From Humimonas sp964465015 (GTDB lineage: Bacteria > Gemmatimonadota > Gemmatimonadetes > Palauibacterales > Palauibacteraceae): a stretch of 64,000 nt of DNA. Shown here piece after piece: positions 33,872 through 43,580 of the stretch (position 1 is the first letter of the stretch; every line of letters starts with the position of its first letter). The translations under genes and the position numbers were made by a program. The notes beneath the pieces were generated by a model. The model was not told where the DNA came from and made no database searches. It worked only from the letters and a program-made list of their open reading frames with translations. The stretch is from positions 1 through 64,000 of the forward strand of contig CAYXHP010000149.1 in assembly GCA_964465015.1 (NCBI GenBank). The letters are read 5' to 3'.

Positions 33872-36117
33872 GCGCCCAGGAGAGCCGCAGACGGGAAGAG
33901 GCCCTCGGCGTCGGGCTGGTGGCGCTGGGTGTCCTCCTGGGCCTGGCCATCATCCCGGGAGAGCTGGCCGCCGGCCCCGGGCATCCCAATCTCATCGGAC
34001 CGGCGGGCGCGGCCCTCGCGCGCTGGCTGGGCTATGCGTTCGGGCCGTCGGCCTTCCTGGTCGCCGTGGTGCCGGTGGTCTGGGGCCTGCACTGCTTCGG
34101 CCTCTACGACCGGGGGGAGGCGGGACGCTGGTCGGGCTTCGTCGGAGCGCTCCTGTTCCTGGTCCCTGCCGGGGTGTGGCTGCTGGCCGGTGGGGCGGTG
34201 GCCGAGCCGTCGGTGCATGTGGGCGCCGTCGGTCGGACGCTGGGCATCCTCCTCGCCGGCGGCTTCGGCGCCGTGGGAGGGCTCCTGATCCTGGCCGGCC
34301 TTCTCCTCTCGGTGTCGGTGCTCACGCTCGGTTGGTCCCCCTCGGCCGGCTTCGGCCGGCTCACGCGGGGACTGCGCGGCGCCTTGAGCGGCGTGGGCCG
34401 GCTCCTGCGCGCGGGAGGCTCGGCCCTGGGGAGGCGCCGCGAGGCCTCGCCGCCGGAGTCCCCGTGGGAGAGCGCCCAGGCGCGGGCGGACGAGCCCGCG
34501 GCCGCCGGACCGACGGAGGCCGAGCCGAGACTTCCGGCGGGGGGCGGGGCCGTGCAGCTCGATCTCGAGCCCGAGCTGGCCGACTACGGCGATCCGACCT
34601 CGACCGAGCTGCCGCCGCTCGACCTCCTCCACAAGCCGGAGCGCGCCTCGCGCGGGCTGTCGCAGAAGGAGCTCGCCGCCCTGGGCCACATCCTGGTCGG
34701 GAAGCTGGAGACCTTCCGGGTCCAGGGGGAGATCCGTGGCTGGACCACCGGGCCCGTGGTGACCCAGTTCGAGGTGGTCCCCGCCGCTGGCATCAAGGTG
34801 GGACAGATCGCCGCGCTGGCCGACGACCTGGCCCTGGCCCTCAAGGCGCCGTCGGTGCGGATCGTAGCGCCGATCCCGGGGAAGGGGGCCGTCGGAGTCG
34901 AGGTTCCCAACCCCGAGCCCGAGGTCGTGCGATTGCGCGAGGTGCTCGAGGCGCCCGCCTATCAGCGCTCGCGCGCAGCGCTCCCGCTCGCCCTGGGCCG
35001 AGACCTGGCCGGGGAGCCCTACTGCGCGGACCTGGCCCGCATGCCGCACCTCCTCATCGCCGGCGCGACGGGATCCGGCAAGTCGGTGTGCATGAATACG
35101 ATCATTACCAGCCTGGTGTACCGCTATCCGCCCACCGAGCTCCGCCTGCTCATGATCGACCCCAAGATGGTCGAGCTCAGCGTGTACGACGACCTCCCCC
35201 ACCTGCGCCATCCCGTGGTGACGGACAACCAGGAGGCAGCGTCTATCCTCCGGTGGGCGGTGCTCGAGATGAACCGCCGCTACGAGCTCCTGTCGGCCAA
35301 TGGCTGCCGGAGCGTGCGGGAGTTCAACCGCCGGGTCCGGGACGAGAAGGTCGAGCTCCGGCGACGGGGCTCCTCGGAGCGGCCCTACGAGGACGGCGAG
35401 CTGCCGTACATCGTCCTCCTCATCGACGAGCTGGCCGACCTGATGATGACGGTGCAGGCCGAGGTCGAGGGACCGCTGGCGCTCCTGGCGCAGAAGGCGC
35501 GCGCGGTGGGGATCCACCTGGTCATCGCGACGCAGAGGCCATCGGTGAACGTGATCACGGGCTTGATCAAGGCCAACTTCCCGAGCCGGATCGCCTTTCG
35601 GGTGGCGTCCAAGATCGACAGCCGGACGATCCTGGACCAGAACGGAGCGGAGAGCTTGCTCGGGAACGGCGACATGCTCTTTTTGCCGCCGGGAGAGGCC
35701 GATCCGGTTCGCATCCAGGGGGCCTACCTGGACGGGGACGAAACCGAGAGGCTGGTCCGCTGGTACAGGGAGCGAAGCCGGGAGGAGGGCGAGGGGGTCG
35801 AGGAGCAGGACATCCTGGACGTGGTCCGCGAGCACGACGAGATGGAGGCGCGCGTGGACGTGGTCGAGGAAGTGCTGGAGGACCGAGACGACCTCTTCCG
35901 GCAGGCGGCGGAGATCGTGATCGCCAACGACTCGGGCTCCACCAGCCTGCTGCAGCGACGCTTGCGGATCGGCTACGGCCGCGCCGCTCGGATCATCGAC
36001 CAGCTTCACCACGCGGGTATCGTGGGCCCGGCGCAGGGCTCTCAGCCGCGGGAGGTGCTGGTCTCTCTGGACCGGCTGGACCGGGTGCTCGAGGAGGGAT
36101 CGGATGCGGTGGACTGA
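33868..36117 (+). CDS. ftsK: DNA translocase FtsK/SpoIIIE
   Basis: About 749 residues. FtsK pumps chromosomal DNA through the closing septum. About four N-terminal membrane helices (VALGVLLGLAIIPGEL to LILAGLLLSVSVLTLGW) precede a short linker, much shorter than in E. coli FtsK. The alpha/beta motor follows: Walker A GATGSGKSVCMN at about 399, Walker B YIVLLIDELADLMM at about 512, and AQKARAVGIHLVIATQRPS. The C-terminal winged-helix gamma domain (TSLLQRRLRIGYGRAARIID) would read KOPS-like sites. Coupled to comB (ATGA) and overlapping lolA by 14 bases. Confidence 0.97.
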   Translation: MSAQESRRREEALGVGLVALGVLLGLAIIPGELAAGPGHPNLIGPAGAALARWLGYAFGPSAFLVAVVPVVWGLHCFGLYDRGEAGRWSGFVGALLFLVPAGVWLLAGGAVAEPSVHVGAVGRTLGILLAGGFGAVGGLLILAGLLLSVSVLTLGWSPSAGFGRLTRGLRGALSGVGRLLRAGGSALGRRREASPPESPWESAQARADEPAAAGPTEAEPRLPAGGGAVQLDLEPELADYGDPTSTELPPLDLLHKPERASRGLSQKELAALGHILVGKLETFRVQGEIRGWTTGPVVTQFEVVPAAGIKVGQIAALADDLALALKAPSVRIVAPIPGKGAVGVEVPNPEPEVVRLREVLEAPAYQRSRAALPLALGRDLAGEPYCADLARMPHLLIAGATGSGKSVCMNTIITSLVYRYPPTELRLLMIDPKMVELSVYDDLPHLRHPVVTDNQEAASILRWAVLEMNRRYELLSANGCRSVREFNRRVRDEKVELRRRGSSERPYEDGELPYIVLLIDELADLMMTVQAEVEGPLALLAQKARAVGIHLVIATQRPSVNVITGLIKANFPSRIAFRVASKIDSRTILDQNGAESLLGNGDMLFLPPGEADPVRIQGAYLDGDETERLVRWYRERSREEGEGVEEQDILDVVREHDEMEARVDVVEEVLEDRDDLFRQAAEIVIANDSGSTSLLQRRLRIGYGRAARIIDQLHHAGIVGPAQGSQPREVLVSLDRLDRVLEEGSDAVD

Positions 36118-36838
36118 GGATCGGCTGGAGCGAACCGCGGTCCCGGCAGGTCGCGCGCCCCGCGTCGCCGTCGCGGTGGCCGCGATCGGAGCCGTGCTCG
36201 CGCTCGGGGCGGCCCCTCCGGCCGTGCAGCCGTGCGCGGGCGACGTCCATTCGCTGCTGGCCCGCGCCGAGGCGCGCTACGACTCCCTGAAGAGCCTGCG
36301 CGCGACCTTCGAGCAGACCATCGAAGTCCCGCTCCTGGACCAGTCGCACCATGGGCACGGGACGTGGTACCAGGAGGGCCGTGCCCGCTTCCGCATGGAT
36401 TTCATCGAGCCCGAGGGCGACCGGATCGTGGCCGACGGATCCCATTTGTGGCTCTACTATCCGAGCACGAACCCGGGCCAGGTGGTACGCACGACCCTCG
36501 AGGGGGACCCGACCGGCGTGGCCATGGTGGATCTCGAGGGCCGGATCTTTCGGGAGGCTCGCACCGGGTACGAAGCGGAGCCGGGGGGCGCCGTGACCGT
36601 CGACGATCGCACGACCTGCCTGGTGACCCTCACGCCGCAGCGCCCGGAGTCGACCACCTATCGAAAGGTGCGCGTGTGGGTCGACGCCACGAGCCTCCTC
36701 GTCCGGCGGTTCGAGATCACCGAGGAGAACGGAACGGTGCGGACCGTGACGCTGGACCACCTCCATCCCGACGTGGCCATCGCGGACTCGCTGTTCCAGT
36801 TCACCCCCCCGCCGGGGGTGGACGTGTTCTCGGGATGA
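36104..36838 (+). CDS. lolA: Outer-membrane lipoprotein carrier protein LolA
   Basis: 244 residues. LolA shuttles lipoproteins through the periplasm to the outer membrane. A basic N-terminus and signal segment (VAVAVAAIGAVLALGAAPP) precede the LolA fold: SLKSLRATFEQTIEVPLLDQ, GTWYQEGRARFRMDFIEPEGD, DGSHLWLYYPSTNPGQV and RVWVDATSLLVRRFEI. The start ATG 36104 has GAGGAGGG just upstream inside ftsK, so both genes overlap. The stop overlaps hemL (ATGA). With Lnt at 40589 it supports a complete lipoprotein route. Confidence 0.92.
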   Translation: MRWTEDRLERTAVPAGRAPRVAVAVAAIGAVLALGAAPPAVQPCAGDVHSLLARAEARYDSLKSLRATFEQTIEVPLLDQSHHGHGTWYQEGRARFRMDFIEPEGDRIVADGSHLWLYYPSTNPGQVVRTTLEGDPTGVAMVDLEGRIFREARTGYEAEPGGAVTVDDRTTCLVTLTPQRPESTTYRKVRVWVDATSLLVRRFEITEENGTVRTVTLDHLHPDVAIADSLFQFTPPPGVDVFSG

Positions 36839-38139
36839 CGGGACGACCGATGGCCGGCCCGCATGCCCTGTGGGAGGCGGCTCTCCGGGTCCTGCCGGGG
36901 GGCGTCGATTCGCCGGTGCGCGCCTTCCGCGCCGTGGGCGGTGAGCCGTTCTTCACGGAGCGCGGCGAGGGAGCGTGGCTCGTGGACACGGAAGGCCGGC
37001 GGTACCTGGACTACGTCCTCTCCTGGGGACCCCTCATTCTGGGGCATGCGCACCCCGAGGTCGTCGAGGCCGTGCGAGAGGCGGCCAGGCTGGGGACCAG
37101 CTTCGGGACGCCGGTACCCGGCGAGGTGGAGCTGGCGGAGCGGGTGGTGCGGTGGTTCCCGTCCATCGAGATGCTCCGCTTCGTGAGCAGCGGCACCGAG
37201 GCCACCATGTCCGCCGTGCGCCTGGCGCGGGGCGCGACCGGCCGCGACCTGATCCTGAAGTTCGAGGGCTGCTATCACGGCCACGCGGACGCCTTCCTGG
37301 TCCGCGCCGGCTCGGGGGTGGCGACACTCGGCCTGCCGGACTCGCCCGGCGTGCCGAGGCCTGTCTCGGAGCTCACGATCACGATGCCCTACAACGACCT
37401 GTCCGCCGTTCGGGAAGCGTTCGAGCGCCATCCGGGACGCATCGCGGCGGTGATCGTCGAGCCGGTGGTCGGCAACGCGGGCCTCATCCCGCCCGTGGAC
37501 GGCTTCCTGGAGGGACTGCGCGAGGTCACGCGAGCGGACGGGGCACTCCTCGTCTTCGACGAGGTGATGACCGGGTTCCGGGTGGCCCGGGGCGGGGCCC
37601 AGGAGCGATGGGGCATCTCCCCGGACCTCACGACGCTGGGCAAGGTCCTCGGCGCGGGACTGCCCGTGGCCGCCTACGGAGGGCGGCGGGAGCTCATGGA
37701 GCGCGTGGCACCGATGGGTCCCGTCTACCAGGCGGGCACGCTGAGCGGGAATCCGCTCGCCATGGCGGCGGGCAACGCGCAGCTGGCCGTCCTGGAGCGA
37801 GAGGACCCCTTCGGGGAGCTCGAGCGGCGCGCCGGTCGGCTGGTCGAGGGGATCGCGGACGCGGCGCGCGAGCGCGGGGTCCCCGTGTGCGCCCGCTCGG
37901 TCGGCTCCATGTGGGGCGTATACTTTCGCGAGGGTCCCGTCCTCGACTATTCCGACGCCCGCGAGGCCGATGTCGACTTCTTCGCCCTCTATTTCCGGGC
38001 CTGCCTCGAAAGGGGCGTGTTCTTCGCGCCCTCGGCCTTCGAGGCCGGCTTCCTGTCCACCGCGCACGGGGCGTCGGAGATCGATCACACGCTGGAGGTC
38101 GTGGGCCAGGCGCTGGACGTGGCGCTGGCCGGGGCCTGA
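36835..38139 (+). CDS. hemL: Glutamate-1-semialdehyde 2,1-aminomutase
   Basis: About 434 residues. HemL converts glutamate-1-semialdehyde to 5-aminolevulinate, completing the pathway begun by HemA (5295). Class III aminotransferase features are VLPGGVDSPVRAF, RYLDYVLSWGPLILGHAHP, VSSGTEATMSAVRLAR, GCYHGHAD, VFDEVMTGFRVA and the PLP lysine in TTLGKVLGAGLPVAAYGG (about residue 270). Start ATG 36835 is coupled to lolA; ATG 36850 in the same frame is a possible alternative. Separation from hemA in the genome is not unusual. Confidence 0.96.
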   Translation: MTGRPMAGPHALWEAALRVLPGGVDSPVRAFRAVGGEPFFTERGEGAWLVDTEGRRYLDYVLSWGPLILGHAHPEVVEAVREAARLGTSFGTPVPGEVELAERVVRWFPSIEMLRFVSSGTEATMSAVRLARGATGRDLILKFEGCYHGHADAFLVRAGSGVATLGLPDSPGVPRPVSELTITMPYNDLSAVREAFERHPGRIAAVIVEPVVGNAGLIPPVDGFLEGLREVTRADGALLVFDEVMTGFRVARGGAQERWGISPDLTTLGKVLGAGLPVAAYGGRRELMERVAPMGPVYQAGTLSGNPLAMAAGNAQLAVLEREDPFGELERRAGRLVEGIADAARERGVPVCARSVGSMWGVYFREGPVLDYSDAREADVDFFALYFRACLERGVFFAPSAFEAGFLSTAHGASEIDHTLEVVGQALDVALAGA

Positions 38140-38149
38140 GGGACCCGGC

Positions 38150-39553
38150 GTGAATCGTCCGGCCGCCGGAGCGCTGCGGATGGCGCTCCTGCCGCTCCTC
38201 CTGGCGGGCTGCGTCGCGACCGGTGGAGGGGCTTCGCCCGCGGCCGGGCCCCCGGCGGCCGGCGCCGGCTCCCACGGCTCGGACATGGACACCGCGGCGG
38301 CCGCGGGAGACCTCGGGCCTGGGTCCACTCCGCCACGGTCGGCCTCCACCGGCCTCCCGTCCCGTGGACCTTTCCTGCGCGTCGGACTCGCCATCGATCG
38401 CGACTCGGTCCGAGTGGCCGCGCGGGGCGGGCTGCGTACCCGCGACCTGGCGACGGGGCGGGACGTGGAACCGGTGGGAGACGCGGTCCGGGTGCGCCGA
38501 GGCGACGATGGCCTGGCCGTGATCGAGAACCCGGGCCGCCCGGAGGCTCCGGGCGCCGGGGCTCCCCGCGCGGACTCGCCGGGCGGAAGAGCGGGCCGCC
38601 AGGACCTCCTGCTGGAGTCCCGCGACACGACGGGCACCGTGTGGATCGACGGGGCCGAATACCGCGGCGGCGCGGAGATCCTGGCGCTCCCAGGGCACGG
38701 CCTCGTCATCATCGACCGGGTGAGGATCGAGGACTATCTGCGAGGAGTGGTGCCGCTCGAGATGGGCCCCAGGAGCCCGGATGAGGACGCGGCCGTGTGG
38801 GCGCAGGCGGTGGCGGCGCGCACCTACGCGCTCGCCAACCTGGACCGGCGCGACAGTCTCGGCTTCGATGTGTTCGGGAGCGTCGAGGACCAGGTGTACG
38901 GGGGTGTGGCGTCCGAGCGCCCCGAGGCGACCCGCGCCGTGCGAGCCACGCGGGGACGGGTCCTGACCTGGGAGAGTCGTCCGATCCGGGCCTACTACCA
39001 TGCCGATGGAGGGGGCCGGACGGCGCGGGTGGACGAGGTTTGGAACCTGCCCGACGCGCCCTACCTGCGGTCGGTGCGGGACACGGCGCCGGACGGTCAC
39101 GACTGGGGAGTCGCGGACCCCCACCACCGGTGGGAGGCGCGCTGGACGGATGCGGAGCTCACGGCCGCGCTCGCCCGCGGTCTCGCCAGCTACTACGGTA
39201 CGACGAGCGGGGAGTCGCGAGAGGTGACGGGCGTGCGCGTGCTCGGACGGACGGCCAGCGGCCGGGTGGCCGCCCTGGAGGTGAGAACGGTCGGTGGGCG
39301 CTACATCTTCGATCGGAACGACATCCGTTTCGCCCTGCGTCGGCCCGACGGGAGCGTGATCCCCTCGACCCTGTTCGACGTCGCGCGGACGCCGGAGGCG
39401 ACCGGGGGCGGGCTCGTCCTGGAAGGGCGGGGTAACGGTCACGGCATCGGGATGTGCCAGTGGGGCGCGATCGGCCGGGCGAGGGCGGGCCAGAGCTACG
39501 AGGAGATCCTGGAGGCCTACTATCCGGGGACGGAGCTCCGCACGGCCTACTGA
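38150..39553 (+). CDS. SpoIID/LytB-domain lipoprotein
   Basis: About 467 residues. SpoIID-type proteins are lytic transglycosylases or amidase enhancers acting on peptidoglycan. The signal peptide ends in a lipobox (MALLPLLLAGC). The SpoIID domain is C-terminal (about 190-460): DRVRIEDYLRGVVPLEMG (catalytic Glu region), WAQAVAARTYALAN, EDQVYGGVASE, YYHADGGGRTA and GNGHGIGMCQWGAIGRA are all family signatures. It is anchored in the envelope of a diderm and does not imply sporulation. GTG 38150 has GAGGGA six bases upstream; ATG 38180 would leave a very short signal peptide. Confidence 0.9.
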   Translation: MNRPAAGALRMALLPLLLAGCVATGGGASPAAGPPAAGAGSHGSDMDTAAAAGDLGPGSTPPRSASTGLPSRGPFLRVGLAIDRDSVRVAARGGLRTRDLATGRDVEPVGDAVRVRRGDDGLAVIENPGRPEAPGAGAPRADSPGGRAGRQDLLLESRDTTGTVWIDGAEYRGGAEILALPGHGLVIIDRVRIEDYLRGVVPLEMGPRSPDEDAAVWAQAVAARTYALANLDRRDSLGFDVFGSVEDQVYGGVASERPEATRAVRATRGRVLTWESRPIRAYYHADGGGRTARVDEVWNLPDAPYLRSVRDTAPDGHDWGVADPHHRWEARWTDAELTAALARGLASYYGTTSGESREVTGVRVLGRTASGRVAALEVRTVGGRYIFDRNDIRFALRRPDGSVIPSTLFDVARTPEATGGGLVLEGRGNGHGIGMCQWGAIGRARAGQSYEEILEAYYPGTELRTAY

Positions 39554-39590
39554 TCGAAACGAGACGACCCACACGACGGGGAGGTCGGGG

Positions 39591-40592
39591 ATGGCCAGGG
39601 ACGTACGTGTCGCCGTGATCGGAGCGGGAGGGGTCGCGCAGGTGGTGCATCTCCCCATCCTGCGCCGGTTGCCCGACCTCGAGCTCGTGGCCGTGGTGGA
39701 TCCGCACCGGGAGAAGGCGGCGACCATCGCGGAACGCTTCGGCGTGCCGACCGTCCTCCAGGACTACTCGGAGCTCTCCGACGTGGAGGGACTCGACGCG
39801 GTCGTCGTGTGCACGCCGAACGATACGCACGAGGAGATCGCCACCGCCTGCATGCAGATGGGTCTCCACGTGATGTGCGAGCGCCCGCTTTCAACGAGCA
39901 GCGAGTCGGCCGCCCGGATGATCGAGGCGTCGGAGAAGGCCGAGCGTCAGCTCATGGTCGCCCTCAACCAGCGTTTTCGCTACGACACGCGGGCCATCCA
40001 GCAGTTCGTGGCCAGCGGGGAGCTCGGGGACGTGTTCTTCACCCGGACGTCGTGGCTCAATCACCGAATGCGCCGTCCGAGGCGGGGCTGGAGGCGCCAG
40101 GCGCGGCGCGCCGGCGGAGGCGTGCTCATGGACCTGGGGGTGCAGGCCATCGATCTCGCTCTGTGGCTCCTGGGGTTCGCCCGGGTCGAGCGCGTGAGCG
40201 CCCGGGTTCACCTGCGCGAGGATGTCGAGGATTCTGCCGCGGTCCTGATGGCGGTCGAGGGTAGTCGCACGATCAGCGTGGAGGTCACCTGGGAGCTCAT
40301 GGAGGAGCGCGACCGCCACTCCCTGTATGCGCTCGGCACCCGGGGCTCGGCCTCGACCTCGCCCTTCCGCGTGATCAAGGAACTCGAGACCGGCCTCACC
40401 GAGGTGACGCCCCCGCTGGACGTGAGCCCGGGCGGACTGTACACCACTGCCTACCGGCAGGAGTGGGCGTACTTCCTTCGCCGGGTGCGAGGCGAACGGC
40501 CTCGCGAATCGGCGGTGGACCAGATCCACCTCCTCGAGGTCGTGGAGGCCTGCTACCGGTCGGTGAAGGAGGAGCGCGAGGTGGCCGTTTGA
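39591..40592 (+). CDS. Gfo/Idh/MocA family oxidoreductase
   Basis: 333 residues. NAD(P)-dependent oxidoreductase of sugar-type substrates. The Rossmann motif RVAVIGAGGVAQVVHLP is at the N-terminus, with VVDPHREKA, VVVCTPNDTHEEIA and an atypical CERPL where most members have EKPL (the Lys is catalytic in many). GGGVLMDLGVQAIDLALWLLG is the C-terminal domain signature with the conserved Asp and His position replaced by Asp-x3-Gln-x2-Asp. The substrate is unknown, and Lys-to-Arg may weaken or change catalysis. Its stop overlaps the TTG start of lnt. Confidence 0.88.
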   Translation: MARDVRVAVIGAGGVAQVVHLPILRRLPDLELVAVVDPHREKAATIAERFGVPTVLQDYSELSDVEGLDAVVVCTPNDTHEEIATACMQMGLHVMCERPLSTSSESAARMIEASEKAERQLMVALNQRFRYDTRAIQQFVASGELGDVFFTRTSWLNHRMRRPRRGWRRQARRAGGGVLMDLGVQAIDLALWLLGFARVERVSARVHLREDVEDSAAVLMAVEGSRTISVEVTWELMEERDRHSLYALGTRGSASTSPFRVIKELETGLTEVTPPLDVSPGGLYTTAYRQEWAYFLRRVRGERPRESAVDQIHLLEVVEACYRSVKEEREVAV

Positions 40593-42223
40593 GGCTCCGC
40601 CTCCCACGGATCCCGCGCCGGCCGGGTCCGCTCCTCCTCAGCGGTCTCCTCCTCGGAGTCGCCTTCCCGCCCTTTCACCTGGTCCTCCCCCCCTTCGTCG
40701 CGCTGGTGCCGTTCGCGGTCTGGGTGGGTGGACTCCCCGGAGACGGGGAGGGCGCCGGAGCCGGAGCGGAGGACGGACGCGGCCGGTCCGAGGCGCTCCG
40801 GGGCGGCTTCTTCCTGGGGCTCGTCTACTACACGCTCGTCTACTACTGGCTGCTCACCGCGCTCATCTTCTACACGCCGCTCGCCGTTCTCGCCTTCCTC
40901 CTGCCGGTTCTCATCCTGTCGGCCTTCCTGGCGATCGGGACCGAGGGAATGCGGCTGACACGGCGGCGCCTGGGCTGGCCCCTGTGGATCGCACTCCCGG
41001 TGTTCTGGACCGCGCTCGAGTGGCTGCGCGGCCACTTGGGGCCCGTCTCCTTCCCCTGGATGCAGCTCGGGGACTCCCTGGCCACCACGCCGCGGCTGGC
41101 CGGGGCGGCCGACCTGGTGGGCTCCCGCGGCCTCTCGTTCTGGCTCGCGCTGGTGAGCGGACTCGTGGCCGAGATGTGGCTCGCGTGGCGGGCTCGCCGC
41201 CCCCTCCGCGGTCTCGCCCTCGGTCTCGTGGCCGCGCTCGCGCTTCCGATCGGCTACTCGCTGGTGCGCTGGTCCACCCTGGAGCTCCGGCCGGTGGCCC
41301 GGGTCGGCGTGATCCAGCCGGACGTCCCCGAAGACCTGAAGATGAAGCGGCAGCTGGCCACCGACTCCGCGATGACCTCCTTCCTGGTCCTCTCGGCGGA
41401 CAGCCTTGCCCCGCGCGCGGACAGCCTCCAGATGCTCGTGCTGCCCGAGGCCGTGTTTCCCGACTACCTCGAGCGAATCCCTTCCTTCGGCTGGCCCGGC
41501 AGGCCCGACATCACGCGCCGGGTGCAGCAGGTGGCCCGCGCCCTCAAGGTTCGGGTCCTGTACGGAGGTTTCGGATCCACCGACCTAGGACACCGGGACT
41601 ATCTCGCCTACAACTCGGCCTTCCTGACCGACACGGCCGGACGCCTCATCGGCCGCTACGACAAGCACCTCCTCGTCCCTGTGGTCGAGCGGGTGCCCTT
41701 CTTCAACCCGGAGTGGTTCGGCGGCTCGCAGTACTTCGGCGGCCTCGCGCGCGGCGAGAAGTCGCCGGTCTACCGATCCGACGGCGGCCGGTTCGGAATC
41801 CTCATATGCTACGAGGACGTGTTCTCGGGCTGGAGCCGTCGATATCGGAACGAGGGCGCCAACTACCTGGTCAACATCACGAACGACGCCTGGTTCGGAC
41901 GCGAGACGCACTGGTGGAGCCGGTCGAGCGCGCTGTGGCAGCACCCCGCGCACCTGGCCATGCGGGCCATCGAGAACCGCATGGGTGCGGTGCGTTCGGC
42001 CAACACCGGGATCTCGGAGATCCTTGACCCGCTCGGGCGCGTGAGCCACAGGACGAATCTGTTCGTCCCCGCCGCCTTCGCGGCCACCGTGTGGACGTCC
42101 GACGGCCCCACCGTCTACGACCGCCTGGGAGACGTGGTGGGCTGGCTGTCGGCCGTGGGCGCCGTGGCGGCGGCGCTCGCCGCGGCGTGGCGCGCGCGTA
42201 GGATGGGTTCGGAGCGCCGCTGA
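40589..42223 (+). CDS. lnt: Apolipoprotein N-acyltransferase
   Basis: About 544 residues. Lnt adds the third acyl chain to lipoproteins in the inner membrane. Several N-terminal membrane helices are followed by the nitrilase-like domain with its catalytic triad: Glu in VLPEAVFPDY (about 287), Lys in GRYDKHLLVPV (about 359) and Cys in ILICYEDVF (about 407). NITNDAWFGRETHWW is also diagnostic. A C-terminal membrane helix ends the protein. The TTG start at 40589 overlaps the previous stop (TTGA), with GAGG seven bases upstream; a longer upstream frame is a shadow. Confidence 0.95.
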   Translation: MRLRLPRIPRRPGPLLLSGLLLGVAFPPFHLVLPPFVALVPFAVWVGGLPGDGEGAGAGAEDGRGRSEALRGGFFLGLVYYTLVYYWLLTALIFYTPLAVLAFLLPVLILSAFLAIGTEGMRLTRRRLGWPLWIALPVFWTALEWLRGHLGPVSFPWMQLGDSLATTPRLAGAADLVGSRGLSFWLALVSGLVAEMWLAWRARRPLRGLALGLVAALALPIGYSLVRWSTLELRPVARVGVIQPDVPEDLKMKRQLATDSAMTSFLVLSADSLAPRADSLQMLVLPEAVFPDYLERIPSFGWPGRPDITRRVQQVARALKVRVLYGGFGSTDLGHRDYLAYNSAFLTDTAGRLIGRYDKHLLVPVVERVPFFNPEWFGGSQYFGGLARGEKSPVYRSDGGRFGILICYEDVFSGWSRRYRNEGANYLVNITNDAWFGRETHWWSRSSALWQHPAHLAMRAIENRMGAVRSANTGISEILDPLGRVSHRTNLFVPAAFAATVWTSDGPTVYDRLGDVVGWLSAVGAVAAALAAAWRARRMGSERR

Positions 42224-42273
42224 ATCGCCCCGGAGGCGCTTCGAGCTTCACCCCTGCACGAGGAGCATAAGCG

Positions 42274-43530
42274 ATGGCCGATGCCGGGATCCACACTCCG
42301 CTCGAGTGCACGAACACGTTCCTGGACACGGCGCTCGATCGGATGGAGATCGACCCGGCCATGCGGCGACTCCTGAGGGGTCCCTACCGCGAGGTCATGG
42401 TGGAGCTCCCTCTCGTCCGGGAAGACGGCGAGCTCGAGGTGTTCACCGGCTACCGGGTGCAGCACGACAACGCCCGGGGCGCCTTCAAGGGCGGGCTGCG
42501 CTACCACCCGTCGGTGGACATGGATCACTTCCGCGCCCTGGCGGCCGTGATGACCTGGAAGACCGCCGTGGCCGACATCCCTTTCGGGGGAGCCAAGGGA
42601 GGCATCGACTGCGATCCCTCCGCCCTCTGCGCCGCGGACCTCGAGACGCTCACCAAGAAGTTCACCGCCCGCATGGACGAGGTGATCGGACCGAACCGGG
42701 ACATCCCGGCGCCCGACGTGGGGACGAGCTCGCGCGAGATGGCCTGGATCTTCGATGCCTACGCCATGCGTCACGGAAACGAGCCCGGGGTGGTGACGGG
42801 GAAGCCGATTCAGCTCGGGGGCTCCCTCGGCCGCACGGAGGCCACGGGCCGCGGCGTGGCCATGGTGACCAGCTGGGCCGCGGCGGAGCAGGGGATCGAG
42901 CTCGAGGGCGCCTCGGTGGCCATCCAGGGATTCGGCAACGTCGGGAGCCATGCGGCCCGCTTCCTGGCCGAGCGTGGGGCGAAGGTGGTGGCCGTGAGCG
43001 ACGTACACGGCGGCCTCGTTCGGGAGGAGGGGCTCGACGTCGGGGCGCTCCAGTCGGCCCGGGCCCGGGACCGGAACGCGGCGGTGGCCCAGATGGGCGT
43101 CGCCGGGGAGCCGATCTCCAACGACGGTCTCCTGACCCTCGAAGTGGATATCCTCATTCCGGCCGCGATCGAGAGTGTCCTGCATGGCGGGAACGCCCGC
43201 GATGTGCGGGCGCGGATGATCGTGGAGGCCGCCAACCTCCCCTCCACCTGCGAGGCGCACCGGATCTTCGTCGAGCGCGGACTGCCGGTCATCCCGGACA
43301 TACTCGCCAACGCCGGCGGCGTGATCGTCTCCTACCTGGAGTGGGTGCAGAACCGCGAGCGCATGCGCTGGGAGGAGGAGCGCGTGAACGCCGAGCTGGA
43401 GCGCATTCTCGGCAAGGCGTGGCGCGAGGTGAGCGGCCTGGCGCGGGAGTCGGGGGCCGACTACCGCGTGACGGCGTACGAGCTGGCCGTCTCGCGCGTC
43501 AGGGAAGCCATCGAGCTCCGGGGATTCTGA
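42274..43530 (+). CDS. Glu/Leu/Phe/Val dehydrogenase (glutamate dehydrogenase)
   Basis: 418 residues. Hexameric amino-acid dehydrogenase linking 2-oxoglutarate and glutamate. The signature YRVQHDNARGAFKGGLRYHP holds the catalytic and substrate lysines; MTWKTAVADIPFGGAKGGI, IPAPDVGTSSREMAWIFDAY and NAD(P)-binding VAIQGFGNVGSHAARFLAE are all present. Length and motifs fit the NAD-type glutamate dehydrogenase group. The SD GAGGAG precedes ATG 42274. It ends the long plus-strand run, and converges on the GCS2-CBS gene. The 50-base gap to that gene holds nothing clear. Confidence 0.93.
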   Translation: MADAGIHTPLECTNTFLDTALDRMEIDPAMRRLLRGPYREVMVELPLVREDGELEVFTGYRVQHDNARGAFKGGLRYHPSVDMDHFRALAAVMTWKTAVADIPFGGAKGGIDCDPSALCAADLETLTKKFTARMDEVIGPNRDIPAPDVGTSSREMAWIFDAYAMRHGNEPGVVTGKPIQLGGSLGRTEATGRGVAMVTSWAAAEQGIELEGASVAIQGFGNVGSHAARFLAERGAKVVAVSDVHGGLVREEGLDVGALQSARARDRNAAVAQMGVAGEPISNDGLLTLEVDILIPAAIESVLHGGNARDVRARMIVEAANLPSTCEAHRIFVERGLPVIPDILANAGGVIVSYLEWVQNRERMRWEEERVNAELERILGKAWREVSGLARESGADYRVTAYELAVSRVREAIELRGF

Positions 43531-43580
43531 GACGCCCGAGCGGCGAGGAGCGGTCCCGCCGGCCGTGGGCTGGTCTCCGG

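Noticed and set aside
38150..39553. Sporulation gene
   Set aside because: SpoIID domains occur widely outside endospore formers; no other sporulation gene is present.
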